DNA of 64,000 bases, taken from Kordia algicida OT-1 (GTDB lineage Bacteria; Bacteroidota; Bacteroidia; Flavobacteriales; Flavobacteriaceae). A program made the translations under genes and the position numbers. Positions 8,843 through 18,038 of this stretch are shown here, piece after piece (within the stretch, counting starts at the first letter, position 1; every line of letters starts with the position of its first letter). A model generated the notes under the pieces. It was not told the DNA's origin. It did not search any database and worked only from the letters and a program-made list of their open reading frames with translations. The stretch lies in contig NZ_DS544873.1 of NCBI RefSeq assembly GCF_000154725.1, forward strand, positions 1,322,417-1,386,416. Direction: 5' to 3'.

Positions 8843-9258
8843 TGAAACGGTTTTTGATATTATTGATATTGTGCATACTAACACTCAATATAATGGCTTG
8901 TAATGAAGGTATTAAGCTGATAGCTTCTAAAAAACAAACCATTGTACAAGGTATCAAATCAGCAACGCCGTACACTAACTATCTTTTTGAGATAACACTA
9001 GATGACACTGTCAATTTAACGATTGACAGTGTTATTGTTTACGATTCCAATCGTTGTATGAAGGTCAATCATTATCTCTCAAAAAAGACAACAGCAAACA
9101 AAGTAGCTTTACATGCTGCAATAAAAGAAGGCAATTATACTTTATTAGATAATTGTAATGCTTCTGCAGAAAAAGTAATGGTGCATTACAAAATCAATAC
9201 TAAAAGTAGAAAAATAAAAATTTCCTCTTTTGAAGAAGAAACAGTGACACGAAGATGA
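8842..9258 (+). CDS. Small lipoprotein of unknown function
   Basis: 138 residues, beginning with a hydrophobic signal segment ending in Ile-Met-Ala-Cys (lipid-modified Cys about residue 20). The mature part is mixed beta/charged, with two further cysteines and a basic, positively charged tail. No family recognised. The ATG shares a base with the stop of the T9SS propeller gene (TAATG), so the two are probably translated from one mRNA; a strong terminator follows at 9289. Confidence 0.8.
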   Translation: MKRFLILLILCILTLNIMACNEGIKLIASKKQTIVQGIKSATPYTNYLFEITLDDTVNLTIDSVIVYDSNRCMKVNHYLSKKTTANKVALHAAIKEGNYTLLDNCNASAEKVMVHYKINTKSRKIKISSFEEETVTRR

Positions 9259-9288
9259 TTCGTTCGCACTATTTACTACTAAATATGC

Positions 9289-9322
9289 AAAATCCTGACG
9301 TAAGGGCACGTCAGGATTTTTT
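9289..9322 (+). terminator. Rho-independent terminator
   Basis: A perfect 12-bp stem (AAAATCCTGACG / CGTCAGGATTTT) with an 8-base loop, followed by T-rich sequence. Ends the propeller-lipoprotein transcript. Confidence 0.9.
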
Positions 9323-9340
9323 GTGTTTATAACTATTTAA

Positions 9341-9635
9341 CGTCAGTTCGATATAAATCAATCAATTTATATTTATTAGTAATTTTAGAAATAATTCTGC
9401 TATATGATTCATTTTTAGGGTTTTATTTTCGTTTTCTTTGCTTACCCAAAGAAAAGAAACAAAAGAAAGGGAACTTTTCCAGAGGTATTTTTAGTTTTCC
9501 TTTTATGGAAAAACTAAAACCGCATGAGTTTTTCTAAATTTTCTCCAAGGTTTCGAAAATTTTTAACGAAAAACTCCTGCTATACTGCGGAAAAGAAAAG
9601 CTTCAAACTAAAATTCTTACGTCGAACTCACGTTA
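9341..9635. repeat. Dispersed structured intergenic repeat, copy 1
   Basis: About 295 bp, nearly identical to 34020-34361. It fills the whole gap between the terminator at 9322 and the convergent hydrolase gene. It contains two hairpins: TTTTAGTTTTCC/GGAAAAACTAAAA, and a larger nested one with outer arms GAGTTTTTC/GAAAAACTC, inner arms AAATTTTC/GAAAATTT, and CCGCA/TGCGG beyond. No ORF of note. Function unknown. Confidence 0.85.
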
Positions 9636-9655
9636 TTTAAGTAACTTAAGATAGC

Positions 9656-10969
9656 TTAATATCTATTTGGCTTTTTGAATTCTTTCTGTAAAAAATCAAA
9701 TACTGTCGTATTGAATAATTTTGAGTTATCTTCAGGAAACCAGTGAGTTTCACCTGGAAATATAGCTAGGTTTGCATTAGGAATGGCTTGAAAAATTTTT
9801 ATGGTGTGCATATCTTGTATAAGATCATGATCTCCTGCCATTATTAATGTTGGTGAAGTAATACTTCTAAGATCATCAAATTTTAATTGTGGATAATATA
9901 CGAGCTGTTTCAAAAGTTTATAGTCAAAAGTGTCTTTCTCTTTTTCATCTTTTTCAAGCCTTTCTATATTTTTCTTATGTAATTGTAATCGTTCAGGCAA
10001 TAAGCCATTTGGATGAATATTTGCCGCCATGGCAATTAATTTTTCTACCTTTTCAGGATATTTCATAGCTACAATCAATCCGATAATACCGCCGTCACTC
10101 CAACCAATAATCGATACAGTATCTAACTTTAATTTCTCTAAAAAGTCGTGTACATCTTTTGCTTGGTTTACATACGTTAGTTCATCATCATTATCCGTTG
10201 ATCTTCCTCTACCTCTACTATCAAGCGCAATTACTTTATAATGTTTTGAAAAGAAATCTATTTGACTTCGAAATGCACTTATCGACTGTCCTGCTCCGTG
10301 CAATAGCAACAATGGTTTGCCTTTACCATAAATTTCATAATAGAGTTTTACGCCATTAACATTTACAAAACCTCCTTTATCATCATTTTGTCCGTAAACG
10401 TCTTTACCTTCTACTAAAAGACAATAGTTATCATTATTAGATTTTTCTTTGGTTATAACTGCTGTAAAGTTTCTATTTGATTGATACGATTGATTTTCCC
10501 AAATAGCATTACTATTATCGCGATTTTCTTCAAAATCAGGATTTTGAAGTTGTAGTTTTTCCCATGTTCCATCTTTATTTTGAACTTCTAATTTAAAATC
10601 ATCAAAGAAAAATTTCCCATTATTTATACACATCAATCCGAATGCAAGCGTTTTTGCAGTAGGCTCTATCATGCCTTCAATCGTAATAGTTTGCCATTCT
10701 TCACTTACGAGTTGATTATGACTGTTTTTGGAGTGTAATATTCCACCTTCCTTTGAAGCATCTATTAAATTCATGAATAAATACACCTTTTCATTTCCAT
10801 TGAAAACTTCTTTTCTAATATTGGCGGATAATTTATAAGGTTTATTTATGTGAGCAGAAACATCTGTACCTTGTGTAATATACGTGTAGTATTCTGATTT
10901 TAATTCTTGAGCATGTACATAAAAACTGCAACACAATAGCATGAAAAGCTTAATGAGAAAATTTTTCAT
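9656..10969 (-). CDS. Secreted alpha/beta hydrolase with N-terminal beta domain
   Basis: 437 residues. A signal peptide (about 1-20, ending HAQ) is followed by a domain of about 170 residues with a beta-sandwich look (INKPYKLSANIRKE, KFFFDDFKLEV), resembling carbohydrate-binding modules of the CBM family. The alpha/beta hydrolase starts near residue 200: oxyanion strand HGAG (about 224-227), nucleophile elbow GWSDGG with Ser 291, acid in MAGDHDLI and His in GETHWF. It should hydrolyse an ester or similar bond in the periplasm or at the surface; the substrate is not predictable. Flanked upstream by repeat-rich DNA and downstream by the dispersed repeat. Confidence 0.88.
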   Translation of the reverse strand: MKNFLIKLFMLLCCSFYVHAQELKSEYYTYITQGTDVSAHINKPYKLSANIRKEVFNGNEKVYLFMNLIDASKEGGILHSKNSHNQLVSEEWQTITIEGMIEPTAKTLAFGLMCINNGKFFFDDFKLEVQNKDGTWEKLQLQNPDFEENRDNSNAIWENQSYQSNRNFTAVITKEKSNNDNYCLLVEGKDVYGQNDDKGGFVNVNGVKLYYEIYGKGKPLLLLHGAGQSISAFRSQIDFFSKHYKVIALDSRGRGRSTDNDDELTYVNQAKDVHDFLEKLKLDTVSIIGWSDGGIIGLIVAMKYPEKVEKLIAMAANIHPNGLLPERLQLHKKNIERLEKDEKEKDTFDYKLLKQLVYYPQLKFDDLRSITSPTLIMAGDHDLIQDMHTIKIFQAIPNANLAIFPGETHWFPEDNSKLFNTTVFDFLQKEFKKPNRY

Positions 10970-11339
10970 TAGGTATATTTAAGTTGATTATTTATATTTT
11001 AAAAAAAGTCTAATTCCAGAAAATAGCAGGCTTTATGTGTGATTCTAAGTCACGTTCAGAATGACGTTATGAAGCGAATCTGAAAGTAAGACGTTACTAA
11101 AGTGCTAACAGCGAAACACTTTAACATTCTAAACCCAAAGTTTTCAAAGTCTAATTTTATAGTTGAAGATTGAAGTGTATTCATAAAAGAACATTATTCT
11201 TTTGTATCAAAACTTAAAATCGAAACAGCCTTGAATCATTAAATTTTTAAATCCTTGAATTGAGCGAAGCGAATCCAAGAGTAAAGCTCTACTAAAATAC
11301 TAACAGCGAAGCGCTCCAACATTCTAAGAGCGAAGCGAG
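10970..11339. repeat. Intergenic region with two copies of a ~62-bp degenerate repeat
   Basis: No gene. Two related segments, about 11070-11131 and 11266-11327, share GAAGCGAATC, CTAACAGCGAA and AACATTCTAA with similar spacing (roughly three quarters identical by eye). A segment near 11231-11270 (CCTTGAATCATTAAAT-type) recurs near 54057. The last 70 bases are the post-stop AGCGAAGCG family described in the findings. Confidence 0.6.
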
Positions 11340-13337
11340 TTAATACTCCAAAACCTCTTTTAAAGCTGCTTCAAACTCATTTTTCGGTAAATACTGTTGT
11401 TCCAAACCTTGATCGAACGGAATTGGCGTTTCCATACTTGCCACACGTTTTACAGGTCCATCCAAATACTCAAAACAATTCTCCATAATCATGGCAGAAA
11501 TATCACTTGAAATACTCCCAAAGAGTGAATCTTCTTGTAAAATAATCGCTTTTCCTGTTTTCTTTACAGAAGTATAAATTGCTTCTGTGTCTAACGGTTG
11601 CAACGAACGTAAATCAATCAAATCTGCAGTAATCTCAGGATTTTTAGCTAACGTATCCAATGCCCAATGTACAGCTGAACCATACGTAATAATTGTAATA
11701 TCAGTTCCTTCTTTTAGCAAAGAAGCTTTCCCTAATGGCAACGTGTAATAATCTGTAGGAACATCTTGATAAATGCTTCTATACAACGCTTTGTGTTCAA
11801 AAAATAATACAGGATTCGGATCATTAATTGCAGAAGTCAACAAACCTTTCGCATCATACGGAAAAGCAGGATACACTACTTTTAACCCAGGTGTTTTGGT
11901 AAACCAAGCTTCATTTGTTTGTGAATGAAAAGGACCAGCGCCAACACCTGCACCACAAGGCATTCTAACTACAACATCTGCATTTTGATTCCAGCGATAG
12001 TGAGATTTTGCTAATAAATTTACAATCGGATTGAATCCGCTTGATACAAAATCAGCAAACTGCATTTCCATCACTGCTTTCATTCCGTTTACAGAAAGTC
12101 CGTATGCCGCAGAAACAATTGCTGATTCACAAATTGGCGTATTGCGAACACGTTCTTTTCCAAAATGATTTATAAATTCGTTCGTAATCTTAAAAACACC
12201 ACCATATTCTGCAACATCTTGTCCCATGATTATCAAGTCATCATGTTTCTCCATCGACTGTTTCAATCCTTCCGAAACGGCATCTACAAAACGAATATTT
12301 TCTTTTTTTTCATTTGGGTTAACTTCTTTATATACTGAATCTTGATACACATCATTTAATTCTTTACTTTTAGTCGAAGTTATTTTATCTTCATCAAAAG
12401 CGCGTTGTAAGTTTTCGTTGATTTCAGTAGAAATTTCTTTTCTAAAAACTTCATCAATTTGAGTCGTTAACAAACCTTCAAACATTAAAAAATTACGATA
12501 CATATCAATCGGATCTTTTGCTGCCCAACGATCCATTAACTCTTTCGGAACATACTTTGTTCCACTAGCTTCTTCATGTCCGCGCATGCGAAATGTTTTG
12601 AACTCTAGTAAAATTGGTCTTGGATTTTCACGAATACTATCTGCCAATTCAGATACTTTCGTATACACTTCCAAAATATTATTTCCATCAATTACATGCG
12701 ATTCCATTCCGTAACCTTTGCCTCTATCAGCCAAATGTTCGCAATTATATTGTTCTGAAGTTGGTGTAGACAATCCGTAGCCATTATTTTCAATACAGAA
12801 CAACACAGGTAAACTCCATACAGAAGCCACATTTAAAGCTTCATGAAAATCTCCTTCACTTGTTCCGCCTTCACCTGTAAATACTGCACATGCATGTTTA
12901 TTTTCTTTTAATTTATTTGCCAAAGCAATTCCGCTTGCCACACCAAGTTGCGGACCTAAATGCGAAATCATTCCAACAATATTAAATTCTTGTGTCCCAA
13001 AGTGAAAACTACGATCACGTCCGTTTGTAAAACCATTCGCTTTTCCTTGCCATTGCGAAAACAAGCGATATAATGGAATTTCACGCGTTGTAAAAACTCC
13101 CAAATTACGATGCATTGGAAGCACATATTCATCCTTCGTAAGTGCAGAAGTCACACCAACGGCGATGGCTTCTTGCCCAATTCCGCCAAACCATTTTGAA
13201 ATTTTTCCCTGACGTAGAAGTATCAGCATCTTCTCCTCTATCATTCTAGGTTTCAGCATTTTCTTATATAGCGAGATCAACGTATCGTTGGTCAAATTTC
13301 CTTTTTTATATAACATGGATTCTTCTGTAGTTGGCAT
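11340..13337 (-). CDS. Fused E1 alpha-beta of a 2-oxoacid (probably branched-chain) dehydrogenase
   Basis: About 665 residues joining both E1 subunits in one chain. The first half is the thiamine-diphosphate alpha subunit: the cofactor motif runs from GEGGTSEGDFHEA to ENNGYGLSTP. The second half is the transketolase-like beta subunit (DVAEYGGVFKITNEF, then the C-terminal fold ending LDGPVKRVASMETPIPF). GEG in place of GDG also occurs in branched-chain E1 alpha, so 2-oxoisovalerate is a reasonable substrate, feeding acyl-CoA (branched fatty-acid) synthesis. The enzyme needs E2 and E3, not encoded nearby. Start chosen at the ATG at 13337 (MPTTEES); a longer frame from 13406 adds a hydrophobic, phenylalanine-rich leader unlike this cytosolic family. 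Confidence 0.9.
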   Translation of the reverse strand: MPTTEESMLYKKGNLTNDTLISLYKKMLKPRMIEEKMLILLRQGKISKWFGGIGQEAIAVGVTSALTKDEYVLPMHRNLGVFTTREIPLYRLFSQWQGKANGFTNGRDRSFHFGTQEFNIVGMISHLGPQLGVASGIALANKLKENKHACAVFTGEGGTSEGDFHEALNVASVWSLPVLFCIENNGYGLSTPTSEQYNCEHLADRGKGYGMESHVIDGNNILEVYTKVSELADSIRENPRPILLEFKTFRMRGHEEASGTKYVPKELMDRWAAKDPIDMYRNFLMFEGLLTTQIDEVFRKEISTEINENLQRAFDEDKITSTKSKELNDVYQDSVYKEVNPNEKKENIRFVDAVSEGLKQSMEKHDDLIIMGQDVAEYGGVFKITNEFINHFGKERVRNTPICESAIVSAAYGLSVNGMKAVMEMQFADFVSSGFNPIVNLLAKSHYRWNQNADVVVRMPCGAGVGAGPFHSQTNEAWFTKTPGLKVVYPAFPYDAKGLLTSAINDPNPVLFFEHKALYRSIYQDVPTDYYTLPLGKASLLKEGTDITIITYGSAVHWALDTLAKNPEITADLIDLRSLQPLDTEAIYTSVKKTGKAIILQEDSLFGSISSDISAMIMENCFEYLDGPVKRVASMETPIPFDQGLEQQYLPKNEFEAALKEVLEY

Positions 13338-13456
13338 TGATTGGTTTACTTTAAAACTATATTCAAAAATCAAGAAAAAAAACGGTTCATCAAAACACAA
13401 TGCCATAATTTTTAAAATTGTTAATAACTCTCTTTTTTCAACCGTATATTTTTAGC

Positions 13457-13464
13457 TACATTTG
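13457..13464 (+). promoter_or_regulatory. -7 promoter box TACATTTG
   Basis: An exact TAnnTTTG match about 108 bp upstream of the dioxygenase ATG at 13572 and divergent from the E1 gene, indicating a leader of roughly 100 bases. Confidence 0.5.
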
Positions 13465-13571
13465 TAAAAACAAGCCTTCAACGGTTATAAAGTTATTAAC
13501 AATTGGTTTTGAGTCACAACTGTGAAAATTACTCATCTTCATTGTTTCTTAAAAATTTAAACTTGAATTAC

Positions 13572-14522
13572 ATGAAAAATATTCCAAGCGTAGATCTTGC
13601 TGATTTCTTATCTGACGACCCAAAAAGAAAGCAAAAGTTTATTGATGAAATAGGAAAAGCCTATGAAGATATTGGTTTTGTAGCTTTAAAAGGTCATTTT
13701 CTAAGTACTACTTTAGTCGATAATTTATACGAAGAAATCAAGCAATTCTTTGCATTACCTGTAGAAACAAAAAGCAAATATGAAATTCCCGGTATTGGCG
13801 GACAACGCGGATATGTCTCTTTTGGAAAAGAAAGTGCTAAAGGAAGAAAAGTTGGCGATCTGAAAGAATTCTGGCATTTTGGACAATATGTAGAAGATAA
13901 TGACAAACTAAAAGCAGAATATCCAGATAATGTTGAAGTAAAAGAATTGGAAAACTTTAATAAAGTTGGAAAAGAAACTTATAAAATGCTTGAAAAAACA
14001 GGCGTTTACGTACTTCGTGCATTAGCTTTGTATTTAGGATTGGATGAATTCTATTTTGATAATTTCATTAAAAATGGTAACAGTATTTTACGTCCAATTC
14101 ACTATCCGCCAATTACAAGTGAACCAAAAGATGCCGTACGTGCCGCAGCACATGGAGACATTAATTTAATTACTCTATTAATGGGCGCGCATGGAAAAGG
14201 ATTGCAAGTACAACGTCATGATGGCGAATGGTTAGACGCAATTGCAGAGCCAGACGAATTAGTCATTAATGTTGGTGATATGTTATCACGTCATAGTAAC
14301 AACAAATTAAAATCTACGATACACAGAGTCGTAAATCCACCAAAAGAACTTTGGGGAACTTCACGCTACTCTATTCCTTTCTTTATGCATCCAATTAGTG
14401 AAATGCCGTTGGATTGCTTAGAAAATTGTATTGATGAAGACAATCCGAAGAAATTTGAAGACATTACCGCAGGTGAGTTTTTAAATCAGCGATTAATTGA
14501 ACTCGGATTGATAAAAAAATAG
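13572..14522 (+). CDS. Isopenicillin N synthase-like 2-oxoglutarate/Fe(II) dioxygenase
   Basis: A 316-residue non-haem iron oxygenase. The N-terminal DIOX_N-like part is followed by the double-stranded beta-helix core with HGD (His194, Asp196) and His251 as the iron facial triad, and an RYSIPFF segment whose Arg binds the 2-oxoglutarate carboxylate. No signal peptide, so cytosolic. The substrate is unknown. ATG at 13572 is preferred to an upstream GTG/ATG-like extension because the conserved start MKNIPSVDLADF matches the family. It has its own terminator (14551-14589). Confidence 0.9.
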   Translation: MKNIPSVDLADFLSDDPKRKQKFIDEIGKAYEDIGFVALKGHFLSTTLVDNLYEEIKQFFALPVETKSKYEIPGIGGQRGYVSFGKESAKGRKVGDLKEFWHFGQYVEDNDKLKAEYPDNVEVKELENFNKVGKETYKMLEKTGVYVLRALALYLGLDEFYFDNFIKNGNSILRPIHYPPITSEPKDAVRAAAHGDINLITLLMGAHGKGLQVQRHDGEWLDAIAEPDELVINVGDMLSRHSNNKLKSTIHRVVNPPKELWGTSRYSIPFFMHPISEMPLDCLENCIDEDNPKKFEDITAGEFLNQRLIELGLIKK

Positions 14523-14550
14523 TACGATCAAGTATTTTCCGAATATTTTC

Positions 14551-14589
14551 AAATAACACTAATGGCAATCGCTATTAGTGTTATTTTTT
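14551..14589 (+). terminator. Rho-independent terminator
   Basis: A 13-bp perfect stem AAATAACACTAAT / ATTAGTGTTATTT with a 10-base loop and T tail, directly downstream of the dioxygenase gene. Confidence 0.88.
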
Positions 14590-14693
14590 GAAGAAAAGAA
14601 AGCAATTCTACCTTCTATCGGAAGTATATTCAATATATTTAAACAATAAAAACACGTTTCAAAGAACATTCTAAACAAAAAAAGACACAGTAC

Positions 14694-15041
14694 ATGGCAA
14701 AGAAAAAACTCGGTTTGGAAGATTTAGGAGGATTTGTATTCTCTACCAACGATGATTTTGAATTGGAAAACGAAACTGTCGAAGAAACACTTTCTCCAAA
14801 AGAACAACACCTTGAAGCACACTTTAGCAACAAAGGTCGTGGCGGAAAAGTAGTTACAGTTGTCAAAGGTTTTGTAGGCACAGAAGAAGACTTAAAAGCT
14901 TTAGGGAAACTCCTAAAAGTAAAATGTGGTGTTGGCGGAAGCGTAAAAGACAATGAAATCATCATACAAGGGAAATTTAGAGATAAAATTATCGAAATTC
15001 TTCAAAAAGAAGGATATAACGTAAAACGAGTTGGCGGATAA
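14694..15041 (+). CDS. SUI1/eIF1-like translation factor (YciH family)
   Basis: A 115-residue protein. An acidic N-terminal half (about 1-40) leads to the SUI1 core: GRGGKVVTVVKGFVG, then LGKLLKVKCGVGGSVKDNEIIIQGKF, ending in YNVKRVGG. Members are related to eukaryotic eIF1 and are thought to influence start-codon choice, although bacterial functions are little known. First gene of a four-gene operon; its stop overlaps the next start (TAATG). Confidence 0.92.
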   Translation: MAKKKLGLEDLGGFVFSTNDDFELENETVEETLSPKEQHLEAHFSNKGRGGKVVTVVKGFVGTEEDLKALGKLLKVKCGVGGSVKDNEIIIQGKFRDKIIEILQKEGYNVKRVGG

Positions 15042-15970
15042 TGAACGACAAGACTTTACATATTCTTAATGGTGATACTTTAGTGGATCGACTTCCTAAA
15101 ATTGGAATCCAAGAAGATCAATTGGTATGGCGCGAAATGCTCTGCGAAGGTAAAACGAATTACGATTTAACATCGGAAGCGTTTAAAAATGAACGCATTG
15201 CCTATTTAAACCAATTCAAAGCCACTGAAGAAACTTATGTAAAATCCTTTCTCAATCCTTTACTAACTACAAATTACGAAAACTATACAACTATAGTATT
15301 GTGGTTTGAATACGATTTGTTCTGCCATATCAACATGATTGCAGTTTTAAGCTACTTAAAACAACAAAAAACTACGGCAAAAATCTACTTAGTTTGTAGT
15401 GGTTGGATTGAAAATGATACGCAATTAAAAGGTTTGGGAGAACTCTCTGAAAAAGAACTCAAAAATCATTACGAACAAAAAATTGAGTTAAATAATGATG
15501 ACATACGACTTGCCGATCAATTGTGGAAACTCTACTGTAAAAACGATCACAGCTTATTCAAAAAATACATTACGCTCAAATCATCCTTTCCCTATCTTTC
15601 CAACTGTATCAGCGCGCATTTAAAACGTTTTCCTGCTGTTGATAGTGGATTAAATGTACTAGAAACCAACATCCTAAAAATCATTCACAAACAAGAAATA
15701 AAAAATGAACGCCAATTAGTTGGTTATGTCTTACAATATCAAGGTTATTATGGCTTTGGTGATTTACAGATACAAAATATAATTCATAAATTAGCTATCT
15801 TTTTCGAGACAAAAAATGGTCGATTTGTCTTAAACAGAAAAGGATTATTAGCAAAAGATCACATAAAAAGCTTCTACGACGAGCTTTCGGATGATACTAT
15901 CTTTGGAAACTGTTCCAAATATGAATACTGTTATCATCCATCAAAATTAATATTGACAAAACATGAGTAA
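15041..15970 (+). CDS. DUF1835-family protein
   Basis: 309 residues. The start MNDKTLHILNGDTLVDRL and the segment IVLWFEYDLFCHINMIAVLSYL match DUF1835, a Rossmann-like domain of unknown role; the C-terminal part is helical and ends in EYCYHPSK. No catalytic residues are known. Embedded in an operon by overlapping both neighbours (1 and 8 bases). Cytosolic. Confidence 0.82.
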   Translation: MNDKTLHILNGDTLVDRLPKIGIQEDQLVWREMLCEGKTNYDLTSEAFKNERIAYLNQFKATEETYVKSFLNPLLTTNYENYTTIVLWFEYDLFCHINMIAVLSYLKQQKTTAKIYLVCSGWIENDTQLKGLGELSEKELKNHYEQKIELNNDDIRLADQLWKLYCKNDHSLFKKYITLKSSFPYLSNCISAHLKRFPAVDSGLNVLETNILKIIHKQEIKNERQLVGYVLQYQGYYGFGDLQIQNIIHKLAIFFETKNGRFVLNRKGLLAKDHIKSFYDELSDDTIFGNCSKYEYCYHPSKLILTKHE

Positions 15971-16832
15971 AATAGCAGCATCTGAATTAATCATAAATCC
16001 TGATGGAAGTATCTATCACTTAAACATTCTTCCGGAAGATATTGCCACAACTATCATTACTGTGGGCGATCCTGATCGTGTAAGTTCCGTAAGCAAATAC
16101 TTTGATACTATAGAAGTGCAAAAAGCAAAACGTGAATTTGTCACACATACGGGAACACTAAACGGCAAACGCATTTCTGTCATTTCTACGGGAATCGGAA
16201 CAGATAACATTGACATTGTTTTTAACGAACTAGACGCGCTTTTCAATGTTGATTTTGCTACGCGCGAAGTAAAACAAAGCTTCACACAGTTAGATATCAT
16301 TCGTATTGGAACTTCGGGTTCAATTCAGGCAAACATTCCTGTAGACAGCTTTTTAATCAGCGAATACGCCATTGGTTTTGACAGTTTATTACACTTCTAC
16401 GAAAGCGATCATGTATTAGATATGGAACTTGCAGAAGCTTTCATAAAACAAACGAATTGGTCTCCCAAAAAATCGGAACCGTATGTAGTAAAAGGCAATC
16501 AACAATTAATCGACCAATTAGCATCTGAAAAAACAGTTTCAGGATTTACCGCGACAAATGTTGGCTTTTACGGTCCGCAAAGTCGAAAAATACGATTAAA
16601 TGTACAAGATGAACAACTCAATGAAAAACTTGCTACCTTCAATCACAACAATAAAAAAATAACAAATCTAGAAATGGAAACTGCTGGAATTTACGGATTA
16701 GCAAACCTATTAGGACATCGTTCCGTTTCTATGAATGCAATCATTGCCAACCGACCACTTGGCGAGTTTAGCAACACACCAAAGCAAACTGTAGACCAAC
16801 TAATACAGTATACTTTAGGTAAACTAACATAA
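15963..16832 (+). CDS. Nucleoside phosphorylase (uridine/purine phosphorylase family 1)
   Basis: 289 residues. The Rossmann-like phosphorylase fold is seen as TVGDPDRVSSVSKYF near the N-terminus (phosphate/ribose loop), GIGTDNIDIVFNEL, the base/phosphate segment RIGTSGSIQ, and the catalytic-ribose motif NLEMETAGIYGLANLLGH near the C-terminus. It cleaves a nucleoside with phosphate to base plus ribose-1-phosphate; uridine is the more likely base class but not certain. Overlaps the DUF1835 gene and precedes the binding-protein gene by one base. Confidence 0.9.
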   Translation: MSKIAASELIINPDGSIYHLNILPEDIATTIITVGDPDRVSSVSKYFDTIEVQKAKREFVTHTGTLNGKRISVISTGIGTDNIDIVFNELDALFNVDFATREVKQSFTQLDIIRIGTSGSIQANIPVDSFLISEYAIGFDSLLHFYESDHVLDMELAEAFIKQTNWSPKKSEPYVVKGNQQLIDQLASEKTVSGFTATNVGFYGPQSRKIRLNVQDEQLNEKLATFNHNNKKITNLEMETAGIYGLANLLGHRSVSMNAIIANRPLGEFSNTPKQTVDQLIQYTLGKLT

Positions 16833-16833
16833 A

Positions 16834-17697
16834 ATGTCCCAAATGAAAAAAATAAATATTGGCGGTGTTCCTGAGCACTTTAACTTAGCTTGGTATCTCA
16901 CACTCAAAGAGCGTTCTTACGAAAAAAAAGGAATCAATCTGCGCTGGAAAGACTATCCTGGCGGAACTGGCGCAATGTGTAAAGCGCTTCGCAATAAAAA
17001 AATTGACTTGGCTGTGATCCTTACGGAAGGAATCATTAAAGATATCATAGCGGGAAATCCTGCTAAAATTGTACAAACCTATGTAAAATCTCCTTTAATT
17101 TGGGGAATTCACGTTGCGGCAGATGCTTCTTACAATACCATTGAAGACTTAGAAGGCACAAAAGCCGCAATCAGTCGTTATGGTTCTGGTTCGCATTTAA
17201 TGGCGTATATCAATGCAGAAAACAACGATTGGGACACTGACAAACTAAACTTTGAAGTCATCAACAATCTAGAAGGTGCTATTGATGGTTTAAACAAAGG
17301 AAAAGGTGATTATTTCATGTGGGAACATTTTACCACAAAACCGTTGGTCGATCAAGGGATTTTTAAGCGTGTTGCCGATTGTCCTACGCCTTGGCCATGT
17401 TTTGTGATTGCTGTTCGTTCAGAATTACTAGAAGAAGATGAAGAAACAGTAAAAACCATATTAGAAATCATCAATGAAATGACGGCACAATTCAAAGACA
17501 TTCCTAATATCGACGAAGAAATTGCCACACGCTACGAACAACAACTCGAAGATGTACAAAAATGGTTATCATTAACTGAATGGAGCCAAGAAATCATTGA
17601 CGAAAAAACCATTCATAAAGTGCAAGACAAACTGTTGAGTCTAGAAATTATTCCTGAAAAATGGGAGTACGAAGAACTCACACACAAAGTATTATAA
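16834..17697 (+). CDS. Cytosolic periplasmic-binding-fold protein (PBP2, Ca3427-like)
   Basis: 287 residues resembling NMT1/THI5-like or PBP2 binding proteins (PGGTGAMCKALRNKKIDLAVILTEG, ISRYGSGSHLMAYI), yet with no signal peptide or lipobox, so it should be cytosolic. This matches the Ca3427-like group known also from fungi. The ligand is unknown; the fold suggests a small polar molecule such as a pyrimidine or thiazole-like compound. Last gene of the SUI1-DUF1835-phosphorylase operon; a terminator follows 7 bases after its stop. Confidence 0.8.
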   Translation: MSQMKKINIGGVPEHFNLAWYLTLKERSYEKKGINLRWKDYPGGTGAMCKALRNKKIDLAVILTEGIIKDIIAGNPAKIVQTYVKSPLIWGIHVAADASYNTIEDLEGTKAAISRYGSGSHLMAYINAENNDWDTDKLNFEVINNLEGAIDGLNKGKGDYFMWEHFTTKPLVDQGIFKRVADCPTPWPCFVIAVRSELLEEDEETVKTILEIINEMTAQFKDIPNIDEEIATRYEQQLEDVQKWLSLTEWSQEIIDEKTIHKVQDKLLSLEIIPEKWEYEELTHKVL

Positions 17698-17703
17698 AAA
17701 CTG

Positions 17704-17731
17704 AAGCGGACTGAAAAAGTTCGCTTTTTTT
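17704..17731 (+). terminator. Rho-independent terminator
   Basis: AAGCGGAC, a 7-base loop, then GTTCGCTT (8-bp stem with one G-U pair) and a run of seven T, right after the SUI1 operon. Confidence 0.85.
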
Positions 17732-17770
17732 CTGGATAAAATTCATATTGGTAACATTCTACAAAATAAA

Positions 17771-17870
17771 GGACACGTATAAACACCTGTTTTCTTAGGG
17801 GAATTTTCCCCTTTCAAAAAGGGGTTTTGTGTCGACGAATGGTGTTTTTCACCCTGCGAATCGACAAAAA
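17771..17870. other. Structured intergenic segment
   Basis: No gene. The stretch contains a palindrome GGGGAATTTTCCCC (17798-17811), whose second arm can alternatively pair with the AAAAAGGGG just downstream. Outer GGACAC/GTGTC arms enclose both, and a further stem GTCGA...TCGAC encloses GGTG/CACC. Mutually exclusive hairpins of this sort occur in riboregulators, but no known RNA family is recognised and the element could equally be a repeat remnant. Confidence 0.45.
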
Positions 17871-17944
17871 AGAGCGTTTTTGTGTCATTTAACGAAAATT
17901 TAAACAGGTAAACGATAAAATGTTTTGATTAACAGTCGGCTAAG

Positions 17945-17952
17945 TATATTTG
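17945..17952 (+). promoter_or_regulatory. -7 promoter box TATATTTG
   Basis: Exact TAnnTTTG match with TTG at 17925-17927, 17 bp before the box, as a possible -33 element. It is 87 bp upstream of the small lipoprotein start, so a leader of about 80 bases is expected. Confidence 0.6.
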
Positions 17953-18038
17953 GTATCAGAAAGCAATAAGGGCAAAACGTTGTTTTCGAAATTTACAAAT
18001 TAATTTATCAGATTATTAACATTACAACTACTATCATT

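Noticed and set aside
12700-12850. GEG instead of GDG in the thiamine-diphosphate motif as a broken site
   Set aside because: The same variant is normal in branched-chain E1 alpha.
11340-13406. Longer E1 fusion start at 13406
   Set aside because: Extra N-terminus is hydrophobic and unlike the family; ATG at 13337 fits.
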